Shown piece after piece: positions 49,832-59,239 of a stretch of DNA of 64,000 nucleotides (position 1 is its first letter; each line of letters begins with the position of its first letter). The position numbers and the translations under genes are program-made. Under the pieces are notes generated by a model, which saw nothing but the letters and a program-made list of their open reading frames with translations, did no database searches and was not told the DNA's origin. Source of the stretch: Tropicimonas isoalkanivorans (GTDB lineage Bacteria; Pseudomonadota; Alphaproteobacteria; Rhodobacterales; Rhodobacteraceae); NCBI RefSeq assembly GCF_900112335.1, contig NZ_FOLG01000006.1, positions 62,001 to 126,000 of the forward strand. The letters are read 5' to 3'.

Positions 49832-51094
49832 CTACTGGCTTACGGTTTCCCTGTAAGTTACGTCCAGCGGAACGCCTTCGGTCACATATTCTTGCCCGAC
49901 GATGATGATCTCTGCCCGCTCCGGCAGGCCAGCGATCCAGATGCCCTCCGGTGTGTCGCGGAGGAAGTCGACCGGCGCGAAGGCGGCCACCGGCCCGGTG
50001 CCGTCCTGTGCCTCCTCGACAATGCGCAGGCCCAGCTTACCCGAATCATCCAGGGTCAGCGCGGAGCCGGGCACCAGATGCGCCTTGGCCCCATCGGCCT
50101 CGATGGCGATGTCGGCGGTCTGACCGTCGCGAATGCGCAGGTCCGGGTTGGGCACCTGAACCTCGACGCGGAACGTCCGCGTCTGCTCGTCGGCTGACCG
50201 CGACAGGAAGGTCACCGTGCCGGCGACCGTATCTCCCGAGATCAGCCGCGCCGTCGCGGGTGCGCCCACCTCGACGTGGCCGACCTGGGTTTCGGAAACG
50301 AATCCGACCAGCTTCATCGGATCGAGCTGGATCACGGTGGCGCAGGCCGAGCCGGGCTGCATCAGCGCGCCGAGTTCGGCGGTGTCGGTCTCAAGCAGGC
50401 CGTCGAAAGGGGCCTCGATGGTCAACCGGTCGATTTCCTTCTCGGCCAGCGCGACGGCGGCGGCGGCGGCCTCCACCTGCGAGGTGGCCGCCTCCAGCCC
50501 CGAACGCGCAGATGCAACGCCCGCACGGGCGGAACTCACAGACGCGCGGGTCGAGGCGACGCGCGTTTCGGAGGCAAACCCTTCCCGACCGAGCCGACTG
50601 GCGGCGCGGTCGTTGATCTCAGCCTCCTCCAGCAGGGCCTGAGCCTCCTCGACCCGTGCTTCGGAGACAGGCAGGCCGGCCTTCGCCGACGCAAGTTGCG
50701 CCTTGGCCTCGGAGAGTTGCGCCAGTCGGACACCGGGTTCGATCTCACACAGAAGCTGCCCGGCTTTCACCAGAGCGCCCTTACGCAGCGGATCGGACAC
50801 GATCTGCCCCGTCGTTTCCGCCCGCACCTCTACCTGCCGTGCCGCTTCCGTCCGGCCGCGAACGAGCACTGCGCTATCGATCACCTGTGTGAGGGATTCC
50901 ATAGCGACCACCGACACCCGGTCCACGTCATCCGTGACCTCGGCCGCCGCCTCCTCCGGCTCATTCGGCACGTTGGCCGGCGCGGCCTCGTCCACGTCCA
51001 TGCCCGCAAAACGGAACACGCTTTCCCGATGCATCACGAGCATAAAAATGAGCGCGGCGACCACGGCCGCTATGAGGATCGAAAACCACCTCAT
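49832..51094 (-). CDS. RND efflux periplasmic adaptor (membrane fusion protein)
   Basis: Links the RND pump to an outer-membrane channel. The 420-residue protein has an N-terminal anchor helix (about residues 4-20), a barrel-sandwich lipoyl half (VEVRAETTGQIVSDPLRKGALVKAGQLLCEIE), a long Ala/Glu/Arg-rich alpha hairpin (about 105-200), the second lipoyl half (IEAPFDGLLETDTAELGALMQPG) and the beta-barrel domain. The ATG at 51094 begins with the anchor; the 75-nt open stretch before it has no family similarity. It is cotranscribed with the pump. Confidence 0.9.
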   Translation of the reverse strand: MRWFSILIAAVVAALIFMLVMHRESVFRFAGMDVDEAAPANVPNEPEEAAAEVTDDVDRVSVVAMESLTQVIDSAVLVRGRTEAARQVEVRAETTGQIVSDPLRKGALVKAGQLLCEIEPGVRLAQLSEAKAQLASAKAGLPVSEARVEEAQALLEEAEINDRAASRLGREGFASETRVASTRASVSSARAGVASARSGLEAATSQVEAAAAAVALAEKEIDRLTIEAPFDGLLETDTAELGALMQPGSACATVIQLDPMKLVGFVSETQVGHVEVGAPATARLISGDTVAGTVTFLSRSADEQTRTFRVEVQVPNPDLRIRDGQTADIAIEADGAKAHLVPGSALTLDDSGKLGLRIVEEAQDGTGPVAAFAPVDFLRDTPEGIWIAGLPERAEIIIVGQEYVTEGVPLDVTYRETVSQ

Positions 51095-51360
51095 GCGAAA
51101 TTGCCTCTCGCTGTCGGCTGAATACACATAATTTGCCGGACAAATGTGCGTTCCTGCGTGAAAAAGCAAGGGTCAAAGCGGTTTGAGGGCAGTATGGCGA
51201 GCAGGCTTACCTTAACGTCACACAGCACCTTGGCCGGATTGGAACCCGCATCGCTCCGTGTTCTCCGGGGTTGGCATCCTTGCTGGCTTCGGGGTAAGAG
51301 GAGACGTTTTCACGGCCCCGGCGGGCCGCGTGTGCCGGTGCCGAACGAGGATTGGAAAGC

Positions 51361-52020
51361 ATGAGCCAAGCAGACAGCTTCATCGACGAGGTGAACGAGG
51401 CCGTTCGTCGCGACAAGCTCTTTCTGATGCTGAAGAAATACGGCTGGATCGCGATCCTGATCGTGGTGCTGATCGTGGGCGGCGCTGCCTGGAACGAATA
51501 CCGCAAGGCCAGCGCGCGGGCCGAGGCCGAAGCGCTCGGCGACAACGTGCTCGCCGCCATGGATTCCGAGGCGCCGGCCGCGCGTGCCTCCGCGCTCGAA
51601 ACGGTTGCCGCGGATGGCGATGCGGAGGCCGTTGTCGCGCTGTTGCAGGCAGCGGGGGAACTGGGTGCAGAGAACCCCAAGGCGGCGGCAGATCTGCTGC
51701 GCCCGTTGGCGACGGACACGTCGGTTCCGCAAGTTTACAGCGATCTCGCGGCGTTCAAGATGGTCCTCTTGGGCGAGGCCGCTTTCGGTGCGCAGGAACG
51801 CGAACAGGTACTCAATCGCCTCGCTCAGCCCGGCGCGCCCTATCGCAACCTTGCGCTGGAGCAGCGCGCGTTGGATCTTGCCGCGGCGGGCCAGACGGAG
51901 GACGCGGTGGCGGCGGCGCAGTCGCTGCTGGAGGAGCCGGGCCTGACCCAGGATCTGTTGCAGCGGATCGCGCAGCTGATCGTCGCGCTTGGGGGAGACC
52001 CGGATACCGGGAACGGATGA
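51361..52020 (+). CDS. YfgM-like tetratricopeptide-type membrane protein
   Basis: A 219-residue protein with a cytoplasmic N-terminus (DSFIDEVNEAVRRDKLFLMLKKYG), one helix (WIAILIVVLIVGGAAWNEY, residues 24-42) and an Ala-rich helical periplasmic domain. This layout matches YfgM, a Sec-translocon-associated protein, and in many proteobacteria yfgM precedes bamB as here. GAGGATTGGAAAGC precedes the ATG. It begins the yfgM-bamB-der row, the same order as in enterobacteria. Confidence 0.82.
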   Translation: MSQADSFIDEVNEAVRRDKLFLMLKKYGWIAILIVVLIVGGAAWNEYRKASARAEAEALGDNVLAAMDSEAPAARASALETVAADGDAEAVVALLQAAGELGAENPKAAADLLRPLATDTSVPQVYSDLAAFKMVLLGEAAFGAQEREQVLNRLAQPGAPYRNLALEQRALDLAAAGQTEDAVAAAQSLLEEPGLTQDLLQRIAQLIVALGGDPDTGNG

Positions 52021-52088
52021 GCCGGAACGGCGGATCGGCCGGCGCGGCACGGCTCGCGGCGGCATGTGGAAGGACGGGAGAACGAGCG

Positions 52089-53441
52089 GTGAAGTCACTG
52101 GCATTGACGGTTGGTGCGGTTGCGCTGGCCCTGACGCTCGCGGGTTGCTCCGACGAGCAACGCCTTCCCGGCGAACGCTACGACATTCGCTCTCCGGAGG
52201 GGCTTGCACTGGCAGGCGCCGGGGCGGTGCCGCGGATTGACGGAGCGATGCCTGCCTCGGCGATGTCGCGCAACGTGCCGTTCTCGATGCCCGCGCAGGT
52301 CAACCACACATCCTGGACCCATCGCGGCGGCTCTCCCGCGCACCGGCTGCAGCACCCGGCGCTCGGCCCCACACTGACGCAAGTGTGGTCCGCCCGCATC
52401 GGCGCGGGCGAAACGCGCAAGGCCAAGATTACGGCCGATCCCGTGGTGGCGGACGGCCGGGTTTTCACGCTGGATGCGCAAAGTACCGTTTCGGGGCTGT
52501 CCACCGGCGGTGGAACGCTCTGGTCGCGTAACCTGACGCCGCCGTCCGACCGGACCGGCGACGCCTCTGGCGGCGGGTTGGCCATTGGCGGCGGACGCAT
52601 GTTGGTGACCACTGGCTTTGGGGAGCTTCACGCGCTCGATCCCGCGACCGGCGGGACCCTGTGGGTGCAGGACTTTGACGCGCCGGTCTCCGGGGCGCCA
52701 ACGATCTTCGGCGACCTCGTCTACGTCAGCAGCCGTGACAACCGCGCCTTCGCGGTCCGTGCATCCGACGGTCGGCTGCAATGGGAACTGCCGGCGGCGC
52801 CGACGGCCTCGGCCACGGTGAACGGCGCGGGGCCCGCGGTAACGGATCGCGTCGCGGTCTTCCCCTTCGGCTCGGCGGAACTTGTGGCAACGCTGCGCCG
52901 TGGCGGTATCCGGCTCTGGACCGCGATCCTCGCCGGGCAACGACGCGGGCGCGCCTATGCGGGTGTGAGCGACATCTCCTCTGACCCGGTCATCGTCGGC
53001 AACACGCTCTACGCCGGATCCCCCTCCGGCCGGATCGCGGCGATTGACGTAAACAACGGCGAACGGATCTGGACCGCGACCGAAGGCGCCATGAGCCCGG
53101 TGGTCGTCGAGAGCGGGTCGGTTTTTGCCGTGACGGACATTCAACAGCTCGTGCGCATCGACGCGGCGACGGGCGAGGTGATCTGGGCGACGGACCTGCC
53201 GGGCTTCAAGAATTCCCGCCCACGGCGGCATCAGGCGGTGTTCGCTCACTACGGTCCTGTCCTGGCCGGCGGGCGGCTGGTCGTTGCCTCGGACGATGGC
53301 TACATCCGCAGCTTCAGCCCGCAGAGCGGCGCGTTGCTGTCCCAGGTGCCGATCCCGGGTGGCGCGACCACCAACCCCGTCGTGGTCAACCGGACGCTCT
53401 ATGTGGTGACGACGAAAGGTGAACTGCTCGCTTTCCGTTGA
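52089..53441 (+). CDS. bamB: Outer membrane protein assembly factor BamB
   Basis: Lipoprotein scaffold of the Bam complex. A signal peptide ends in the lipobox LAGC with Cys20. A PQQ-like beta-propeller follows, with repeated blades such as GGGTLWSRNL, TGGTLWVQDFDAPVSGAPTIFGDLVYVSSRDNRAFAVRASDGRLQWEL and TGEVIWATDLPG. The start is GTG at 52089 after GGGAGAACGAGC, which gives 450 residues. It lies between the YfgM-like gene and der. Confidence 0.92.
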   Translation: MKSLALTVGAVALALTLAGCSDEQRLPGERYDIRSPEGLALAGAGAVPRIDGAMPASAMSRNVPFSMPAQVNHTSWTHRGGSPAHRLQHPALGPTLTQVWSARIGAGETRKAKITADPVVADGRVFTLDAQSTVSGLSTGGGTLWSRNLTPPSDRTGDASGGGLAIGGGRMLVTTGFGELHALDPATGGTLWVQDFDAPVSGAPTIFGDLVYVSSRDNRAFAVRASDGRLQWELPAAPTASATVNGAGPAVTDRVAVFPFGSAELVATLRRGGIRLWTAILAGQRRGRAYAGVSDISSDPVIVGNTLYAGSPSGRIAAIDVNNGERIWTATEGAMSPVVVESGSVFAVTDIQQLVRIDAATGEVIWATDLPGFKNSRPRRHQAVFAHYGPVLAGGRLVVASDDGYIRSFSPQSGALLSQVPIPGGATTNPVVVNRTLYVVTTKGELLAFR

Positions 53442-53499
53442 GCCGCGCATCCGCTAAAGGGACGGGTCTGACCCGAGTCCCGCTATCGCGAGCAAGACC

Positions 53500-54969
53500 A
53501 TGAGCTTCACCCTGGCCCTCGTGGGCCGCCCCAATGTTGGCAAATCCACGCTGTTCAACCGCCTGGTGGGCAAGCGCCTGGCTCTGGTGGACGACCAGCC
53601 GGGCGTGACCCGCGATCTGCGCGAGGGCGAGGCGCGGCTGGGGGATCTGCGCTTCACCGTGATCGACACCGCGGGTTTGGAGGAGGCCACGGACGAAAGC
53701 CTTCAGGGCCGGATGCGACGGTTGACGGAGCGGGCGGTCGAGATGGCCGATGTGTGCCTGTTCATCCTCGACGCTCGGGAAGGGGTGACACCGGCTGACG
53801 AGGTCTTCGCCGATATCCTGCGCCGCAAGTCCGCCCACGTTCTGCTGGCCGCCAACAAGGCGGAGAGCAACGCAAGCGAGGCGGGCGTCTACGAGGCTTA
53901 CGGCTTGGGACTTGGCGATCCGATCCGGATTTCGGCCGAGCACGGGGAAGGGATGGCGGACCTGCATGCGGCGCTCATGCCGCTCGCCGATGCCTTCGCG
54001 GAACGGGCCGAGGCCGAGGCCCCGGTCACCGATGTGGACCTGCCGGAGGACGATGACGAACTGGAGGATGTGGACACCGCGCCGCGCATCACCCGGGCGC
54101 ACCCTCTCCAAGTGGCCGTTGTCGGCCGGCCGAATGCCGGAAAGTCCACGCTGATCAACAAGATCCTTGGCGAGGACCGGCTGCTGACTGGCCCCGAGGC
54201 GGGCATCACCCGCGATGCCATCTCGCTGCCCATCGAATGGAATGGCACCCCAATGCGCATCTTCGACACCGCTGGGATGCGGAAGAAGGCGAAGGTGCAG
54301 GAGAAGCTGGAGAAGCTGTCGGTCTCCGACGGGCTGCGCGCGGTGAAGTTTGCCGAAGTGGTCGTCGTGCTGCTCGATGTGGAAATCCCCTTCGAGCAGC
54401 AGGACCTGCGGATTGCCGACCTTGCCGAGCGCGAGGGCCGCGCGGTCGTGGTGGCAGTGAACAAGTGGGACCTCGAGGACGAAAAGCAGGGCAAGCTCGC
54501 GGGGCTCAAAGAGGCGTTCGAGCGGTTGCTGCCGCAACTCAAGGGCGCGCCGCTTATCACGGTTTCTGCCAAGACGGGTCGGGGTCTGGATCGGCTGCAC
54601 GATGCCATCGTGCGGGCCCACGAGGTCTGGAACCGCCGCATTCCGACGGCGAAGCTGAACCAATGGATGACCGGAATGCTGGAGGCCCATCCGCCCCCGG
54701 CGCCGCAGGGTAAGCGGATCAAGCTGCGCTACATCACCCAGGTCAAGACGCGCCCACCGGCGTTCGTGATCATGACGTCTTTTCCGGACAAGCTTGCGGA
54801 TAGCTATAAACGCTATCTCGTCAATGGCTTGCGGGAAGACTTTGACATGCCGGGAACACCGATCAGGCTGACGTTCCGCAGCCAAGCGGACAAGAACCCG
54901 TACAAGGACAAGAAGAAGTCCACGCCGTCCCGGCTGCGCAAGCACCGGGGTAAAAAGCTGTCCGGCTAA
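53500..54969 (+). CDS. der: Ribosome-assembly GTPase Der (EngA)
   Basis: Double GTPase needed for 50S subunit maturation. The first G domain has [25 protein letters not shown] and NKAESN; the second has [37 protein letters not shown] and NKWDLED. A linker rich in Asp/Glu joins them. The KH-like domain ends with the basic tail [18 protein letters not shown]. At 489 residues length is normal. It follows bamB by 58 bp and converges with the TspO-like gene. Confidence 0.97.
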   Translation: MSFTLALVGRPNVGKSTLFNRLVGKRLALVDDQPGVTRDLREGEARLGDLRFTVIDTAGLEEATDESLQGRMRRLTERAVEMADVCLFILDAREGVTPADEVFADILRRKSAHVLLAANKAESNASEAGVYEAYGLGLGDPIRISAEHGEGMADLHAALMPLADAFAERAEAEAPVTDVDLPEDDDELEDVDTAPRITRAHPLQVAVVGRPNAGKSTLINKILGEDRLLTGPEAGITRDAISLPIEWNGTPMRIFDTAGMRKKAKVQEKLEKLSVSDGLRAVKFAEVVVVLLDVEIPFEQQDLRIADLAEREGRAVVVAVNKWDLEDEKQGKLAGLKEAFERLLPQLKGAPLITVSAKTGRGLDRLHDAIVRAHEVWNRRIPTAKLNQWMTGMLEAHPPPAPQGKRIKLRYITQVKTRPPAFVIMTSFPDKLADSYKRYLVNGLREDFDMPGTPIRLTFRSQADKNPYKDKKKSTPSRLRKHRGKKLSG

Positions 54970-55002
54970 GCGCCCGGCGCTGGTGGCGCGGCGGTGGAAA
55001 CG

Positions 55003-55743
55003 TCAGTCCGATTGCCGGCTGACGTTCCACGCGACACCCACCGCGAGGCTCAGCAGGACCGGAAGGGCCACAAGACCCCAATCGCGGCCGATATTTGCAG
55101 CGGCGACGCCGAGCAGCCCCCAGGCCACGGCGAGCGCGTATTCCGGCGTTCCGTCCAGCCGCAGTTGCACCCAGATGGCAAGCCCGCCCGCCGCGAGCAG
55201 CGCAATCCACGCCCAGACCGTGGCGTTCGGGCCGATTGCGTAGCCGGCACAAACGACGGCGAGACCGGCGAAGCTCGCCACCGTCAGCCAGCCCGCGTAA
55301 AGCGCCAACGGCGCGCGCAGGAGCCAGCGGTCATAGCGCGAGAGCGTGCTGAGAAGCGCCGCAAGCGCGGTTACGAGCATGGCGAAGATCAGGATGGTCG
55401 CCCAGACGGGGCTGAAATTGGCGACGGCCGTCCAGGGAGTGCCCAGGACCATGGAAACGATGAGCGGCCAGCGCGGGGCATCCCAATGCGTGTCGTCGGA
55501 CCGTTTGACGAGGCCGAAGAGCGCATGGGCCAGAAGCCCCAGAAAGATCACGCCCCAGATGGCGAAGGCATAGCCGGCCGGCTGCACCGGCGGGTCGGCC
55601 TGCGGCACCGGGAACACCGACGGATCGAAGCCGCTGAAGGGAACGGAGAACGTGATGACGGCGAAGGCAACCGCCGCCGTCACCACGAGGATGGATTTCA
55701 TGTGGCCCGGGCTTTCGCTCCGGGGGTCCGGGAGGTCGCTCAC
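55003..55743 (-). CDS. Tryptophan-rich TspO-like polytopic membrane protein
   Basis: A 246-residue protein with six or seven hydrophobic segments. [25 protein letters not shown] resembles the TspO/MBR pattern, and many Trp residues lie at helix ends. TspO proteins bind porphyrins or respond to oxygen and stress; similarity here is distant. The start is GTG overlapping the serS stop (GTGA) with AGGGG upstream, so it is translated with serS; an internal ATG (55701) is the alternative. Confidence 0.6.
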   Translation of the reverse strand: MSDLPDPRSESPGHMKSILVVTAAVAFAVITFSVPFSGFDPSVFPVPQADPPVQPAGYAFAIWGVIFLGLLAHALFGLVKRSDDTHWDAPRWPLIVSMVLGTPWTAVANFSPVWATILIFAMLVTALAALLSTLSRYDRWLLRAPLALYAGWLTVASFAGLAVVCAGYAIGPNATVWAWIALLAAGGLAIWVQLRLDGTPEYALAVAWGLLGVAAANIGRDWGLVALPVLLSLAVGVAWNVSRQSD

Positions 55744-57032
55744 GCCATCTGCCCCTCAGCTGTGATGCGGGTCTTGCCGCCAAGCCACGGATGGAGCGCT
55801 TGGGGCAGTTCGACCGATCCGTCCGCTTGCTGGCCGTTCTCCAGCACGGCGATAAGGCACCGCCCCACGGCGAGGCCCGAGCCGTTCAGGGTATGCACGA
55901 ACTCCGGCTTGCCACCGCCGTCGGGGCGGAAGCGGGCGTTCATGCGGCGAGCCTGGAAGGCGCCGCAGACCGACACGGAGGAAATCTCGCGGTACGCGTT
56001 CTGCCCCGGCAGCCAGACCTCGATGTCATGCGTCTTGCGCGCGCCGAAGCCCATATCGCCGGTGCACAGCACGACAGTCCTGTAAGGAAGCCCGAGCTTT
56101 TCCAGGATCGCCTCGGCGCAGCGGGTCATCCGCTCATGCTCTTCCAGGCTTTTGTCGGGATGGGTGACGGAGACCATCTCGACCTTTTCGAACTGGTGCT
56201 GGCGGAGCATCCCGGACGTGTCCTTGCCCGCGCTGCCGGCTTCCGACCGGAAGCAGAGCGAATGCGCGGTGTAGCGGCGGGGGAGGTAGCTTTCCTCGAT
56301 AATGCAATCGTTGACGATGTTGGTAAGCGTCACCTCCGACGTCGGGATCAGCCACCAGCCTTCCCGCAAGAGGTAGGAATCTTCGCCGAACTTGGGCAGT
56401 TGCCCCGTTCCGAACATCATCTCTTCGCGCACCATCACCGGGCCGTTGACCTCCGTCAGGCCGTGCTCCGTGGTGTGGGTGTCGAGCATGAACTGTGCCA
56501 GCGCCCGGTGAACCCGCGCCACGGCGCCGGACATCAGCACGAAGCGGGAACCAGCAAGTTTCGCCGCCGTCTCGAAGTCCATTCCATCCTGAACCGCAGC
56601 GAGCTCGTAATGCTCCTTCGGCGCGAAGTCGAAGGTCTTCGGCTCGCCCCAGCGGCGGATCTCGACGTTGTCGTTTTCGTCCGCGCCGACGGGGACCTCA
56701 TCAAGCGGCAGGTTCGGCAAGCTCACCAGCAAGTCGCGCAGACGCGCGTCCTCAGTTTTCGCTTCCTCTTCCAGCCGGGCGATCTCGTCCTTCTTCTCCG
56801 TCATCAGGCCGCGCAGACGTTCGAATTCCGCCTCATCGCCCTTGGCCTTGGCGGCGCCCACCTGCTTGGACGCCGCGTTCCGCTCCGCTTGGGCCGCCTC
56901 GGCGGCCGCGATCTTCTCCCGGCGGGCGGCGTCCACGGCAAGGATTTCCGAAGACATCGCCGAAATTCCCAGCTTCGCCAGACCGGCGTCGAAAGCGTCC
57001 GGGTTGTCGCGAATGAAGCGAATGTCGTGCAT
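55740..57032 (-). CDS. serS: Seryl-tRNA synthetase
   Basis: Charges tRNASer and supplies Ser-tRNA for selenocysteine where used. The 430-residue enzyme has the N-terminal antiparallel coiled coil (residues about 28-100, rich in Ala/Glu/Lys). The class II motifs follow: motif 2 in [30 protein letters not shown] and motif 3 in [20 protein letters not shown]. The second ATG (57032) is chosen because GGAGAGACC lies just upstream; the first ATG is 18 nt earlier. Confidence 0.96.
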   Translation of the reverse strand: MHDIRFIRDNPDAFDAGLAKLGISAMSSEILAVDAARREKIAAAEAAQAERNAASKQVGAAKAKGDEAEFERLRGLMTEKKDEIARLEEEAKTEDARLRDLLVSLPNLPLDEVPVGADENDNVEIRRWGEPKTFDFAPKEHYELAAVQDGMDFETAAKLAGSRFVLMSGAVARVHRALAQFMLDTHTTEHGLTEVNGPVMVREEMMFGTGQLPKFGEDSYLLREGWWLIPTSEVTLTNIVNDCIIEESYLPRRYTAHSLCFRSEAGSAGKDTSGMLRQHQFEKVEMVSVTHPDKSLEEHERMTRCAEAILEKLGLPYRTVVLCTGDMGFGARKTHDIEVWLPGQNAYREISSVSVCGAFQARRMNARFRPDGGGKPEFVHTLNGSGLAVGRCLIAVLENGQQADGSVELPQALHPWLGGKTRITAEGQMA

Positions 57033-57140
57033 CGGTCTCTCCATGGCCACTGCTTGGCTGCAAGCGCGTCATGCCGCAAAGCGGGCGGGGAGAAAAGGGG
57101 GGATGCCGTTTCGGCACGTACCGCAGCCGTTGGGCAGGGG

Positions 57141-57863
57141 TCAGTGCCGTTCCATGAAAGAATATGTGCCGTCCTGAATTGCTTCGATGGGCGCGCAGCC
57201 TCTGGCGCGGTAGTACCGCCAGCTTGCAACGGCAAACTTCCGCGGCGCGAGCATGTAGATCGACGAATTGATCACGTCCGCCGTGGGCGGCCAGTCGACC
57301 TTGGCAGCGTCCAGCAGGGCGTGCCGCGCCGCCTCGTCAAGTCCGCCGATTTCCAACGCGTTCGCCACGAATTCGTGATCGACGAGCGGGATTTTCTTTC
57401 CGGGTTGGGTGGCCTGGTAGAGCAGCGCATGGGCCATTTCGTGACGCATAAGCGAACGGAACACGATATCGGGGGGCAGAGAGGCATAGGAGTCGCCGGG
57501 TCCCAGCCGCTGCAAAAGTAGATCGGGACGGATGATCGCCAGCGCATTTCTATCGCTGTCGTAGGAGGCAAGGCACTGACCGAGAGGGAGGGACAGGTTC
57601 TCGACAAGCTGGATGTCGACCGGCGCTTGAAGGGTCAGGCCACAGACGGAGACGGCATCTCGTGCGTCCTGTGCCGCCGCGCATGCCTGTTGAAAAAATG
57701 CATCGGTCGGGGCCTCCACGCGGAACATCGGGTCCGGGCAGGCGACCGGGTCCGCCAATGCCGGGGCGATGGATAGGGAAAGTGCAGCCACGATCTCCGC
57801 CAGCCCGCGCAGACTGCGCGCCGGGCGGCGCAAGGTGCGCCTGTTTGGATGGAGTGGGCGCAT
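57141..57863 (-). CDS. Exported HExxH-containing hypothetical protein
   Basis: A 240-residue protein with an N-terminal signal peptide (hydrophobic core near residues 19-37, cleavage near ALADP). The motif RHEMAHALLYQ is an HExxH zincin-type site, followed by DHEFVANALEIGGLDE, whose glutamate could be the third ligand. It may be a small metallopeptidase, but no further family signature is recognised. Cysteines (CPDPM, QQACAAA, VCGL, LGQCL) suggest disulfides. It lies between serS and a trypsin-like protease gene on the same strand. Confidence 0.65.
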   Translation of the reverse strand: MRPLHPNRRTLRRPARSLRGLAEIVAALSLSIAPALADPVACPDPMFRVEAPTDAFFQQACAAAQDARDAVSVCGLTLQAPVDIQLVENLSLPLGQCLASYDSDRNALAIIRPDLLLQRLGPGDSYASLPPDIVFRSLMRHEMAHALLYQATQPGKKIPLVDHEFVANALEIGGLDEAARHALLDAAKVDWPPTADVINSSIYMLAPRKFAVASWRYYRARGCAPIEAIQDGTYSFMERH

Positions 57864-57933
57864 ACACAACCATACCACATTTCCGGTCCCGGTGCGGTGA
57901 CCGACCTCAAGGTCCGCTGGCGAAACGGTGCGA

Positions 57934-58662
57934 CTATTGCGGCTGGGTCCTTCCGGCGACCAGTGGGGCAAGCGCAGATACCGGAGAGCTTTCTGCCGTC
58001 GATGCCGAGATGATCGCCACAACCTGCCATCCCGCCGGGGAGAGCCAGAGCACAGGAGCGCCCGAGGCGCCGGGACTCACCGGGCAGTCGAGCCCGATCA
58101 ACGCTGCTGTTCGATATCCCACTCCGCACGCGGTCTGTCGGGAGAGCGCGTGCGGGCGGTCCATCCGGTAGCCGAGAAGGGCAAGCGAGACGGCTTCCTC
58201 GGGAAGCGGCGAAAGCGGCAGGGACTGAACCTTTTCGTCTGTGATGGGCTCCTGCAGAACGATGAAGCCCACGTCGGCCGCGATCGTCTCGGCAGAGGGC
58301 AGGGCCCCCAATGCGAAGCCTGCGCCAATGCGCACCGCCGCGCCGCTCCGGTGCGCGGCATATGCCCCGGCGCGCCAACCGGCGACGAAATGCACATCCT
58401 CTGGCCGGGCGACCTTGCCATCGCCGCGGTAGAGGCAATGGGCCGCGGTTAGCACCAGATCGGGGGCCACCAGCGTTCCCGTACACATGCCGCGCCGGCG
58501 AAGTCCCGCGATGTTCACCCGGCCGATTGCATTCCACGCGGGTTGCTCCGCTTCAGGCAGGATAGTGGGCTCCCGAGGGTCGGATTGGGCTGCAGCACTT
58601 AGGGGCAGGGCGAGCGCCAGCAGAATCCCGGCCAACGCGGCGCGACTGTGTAACGGACACAT
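57934..58662 (-). CDS. Exported trypsin-like serine protease
   Basis: A 242-residue secreted protein with a signal peptide (about residues 1-25). The chymotrypsin-fold triad is visible: His in LVLTAAHCLY, Asp in AADVGFIVLQEP and Ser in SPGASGAPVLWLSPAGW. The CTGTLVAPDLVLTAAHC context is typical. Cys pairs are present around residues 60, 76, 178 and 192. It acts outside the cytoplasm; substrate unknown. It precedes the HExxH gene on the same strand and is divergent from yajC. Confidence 0.85.
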   Translation of the reverse strand: MCPLHSRAALAGILLALALPLSAAAQSDPREPTILPEAEQPAWNAIGRVNIAGLRRRGMCTGTLVAPDLVLTAAHCLYRGDGKVARPEDVHFVAGWRAGAYAAHRSGAAVRIGAGFALGALPSAETIAADVGFIVLQEPITDEKVQSLPLSPLPEEAVSLALLGYRMDRPHALSRQTACGVGYRTAALIGLDCPVSPGASGAPVLWLSPAGWQVVAIISASTAESSPVSALAPLVAGRTQPQ

Positions 58663-58802
58663 TCTGTGGATCTGGCTCCCCTTGCTGGAACCGGAACACT
58701 AGCCGTGCGGCGGGCGGGAGCTCAATCGGGCTCGCCTGTCTATGGCCGCTTTTCGCGCAGCCGCCGATGTGGCATGGGCCAGGATGATCGCAGCGCTTCG
58801 TC

Positions 58803-58831
58803 TTGCGCTTGGCCCATAGCGCACATAGGTT
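58803..58831 (+). promoter_or_regulatory. Predicted yajC-secD-secF promoter
   Basis: TTGCGC, a 17-nt spacer and TAGGTT fit the relaxed sigma-70 pattern of this group. The expected transcript would begin near 58838 and have a leader of about 45 nt with the hairpin described at 58844-58876. Confidence 0.45.
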
Positions 58832-58843
58832 GCGCGCCAACGA

Positions 58844-58876
58844 CGGGGGGAAGGCCCCCGAAACCTAACGAGGGGG
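58844..58876 (+). promoter_or_regulatory. yajC leader: alternative pairings with the ribosome-binding site
   Basis: CGGGGG and CCCCCG (58844-58860) form a 6-bp hairpin. The same five C (58855-58859) could instead pair with the Shine-Dalgarno G tract GAGGGGG (58870-58876), just 6 nt before the yajC ATG. The two structures exclude each other, so translation could be switchable. Confidence 0.35.
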
Positions 58877-58882
58877 TTTTCC

Positions 58883-59212
58883 ATGTTCGCATCGCCTGCC
58901 TACGCCCAGGCCGCCGGAGGCGCCGGCGGCGGCGCCATCATGCAGTTCCTGCCGCTGATCCTGATCTTCGCCATCATGTACTTCCTGCTGATCCGTCCGC
59001 AGCAGAAGAAGGTGAAAGAGCATCAGAAGATGGTGTCGGAGCTTCGCCGGGGCGACCAAATCGTCACCCAGGGCGGCATCATTGCCAAGGTATACAAGGT
59101 GCGCGACGACAATGAACTGGACGTGGAGATTGCGGATGGGGTGCGCGTACGCATCGTTCGCAGCACCGTCTCGCAGGTCCTGAACAAGACCGAACCGGCA
59201 GCCGAAAGCTGA
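58883..59212 (+). CDS. yajC: Preprotein translocase accessory subunit YajC
   Basis: Small inner-membrane partner of SecDF. The 109-residue protein has the family core FLPLILIFAIMYFLLIRPQQKKVKEHQKMVSELRRGDQIVTQGGIIAKV, with one helix followed by a basic cytoplasmic domain. GAGGGGG precedes the ATG. secD follows 27 bp later, the usual yajC-secD-secF order. Confidence 0.96.
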   Translation: MFASPAYAQAAGGAGGGAIMQFLPLILIFAIMYFLLIRPQQKKVKEHQKMVSELRRGDQIVTQGGIIAKVYKVRDDNELDVEIADGVRVRIVRSTVSQVLNKTEPAAES

Positions 59213-59239
59213 TCGCCATCCCCTGAAGGCACCTTTTCC

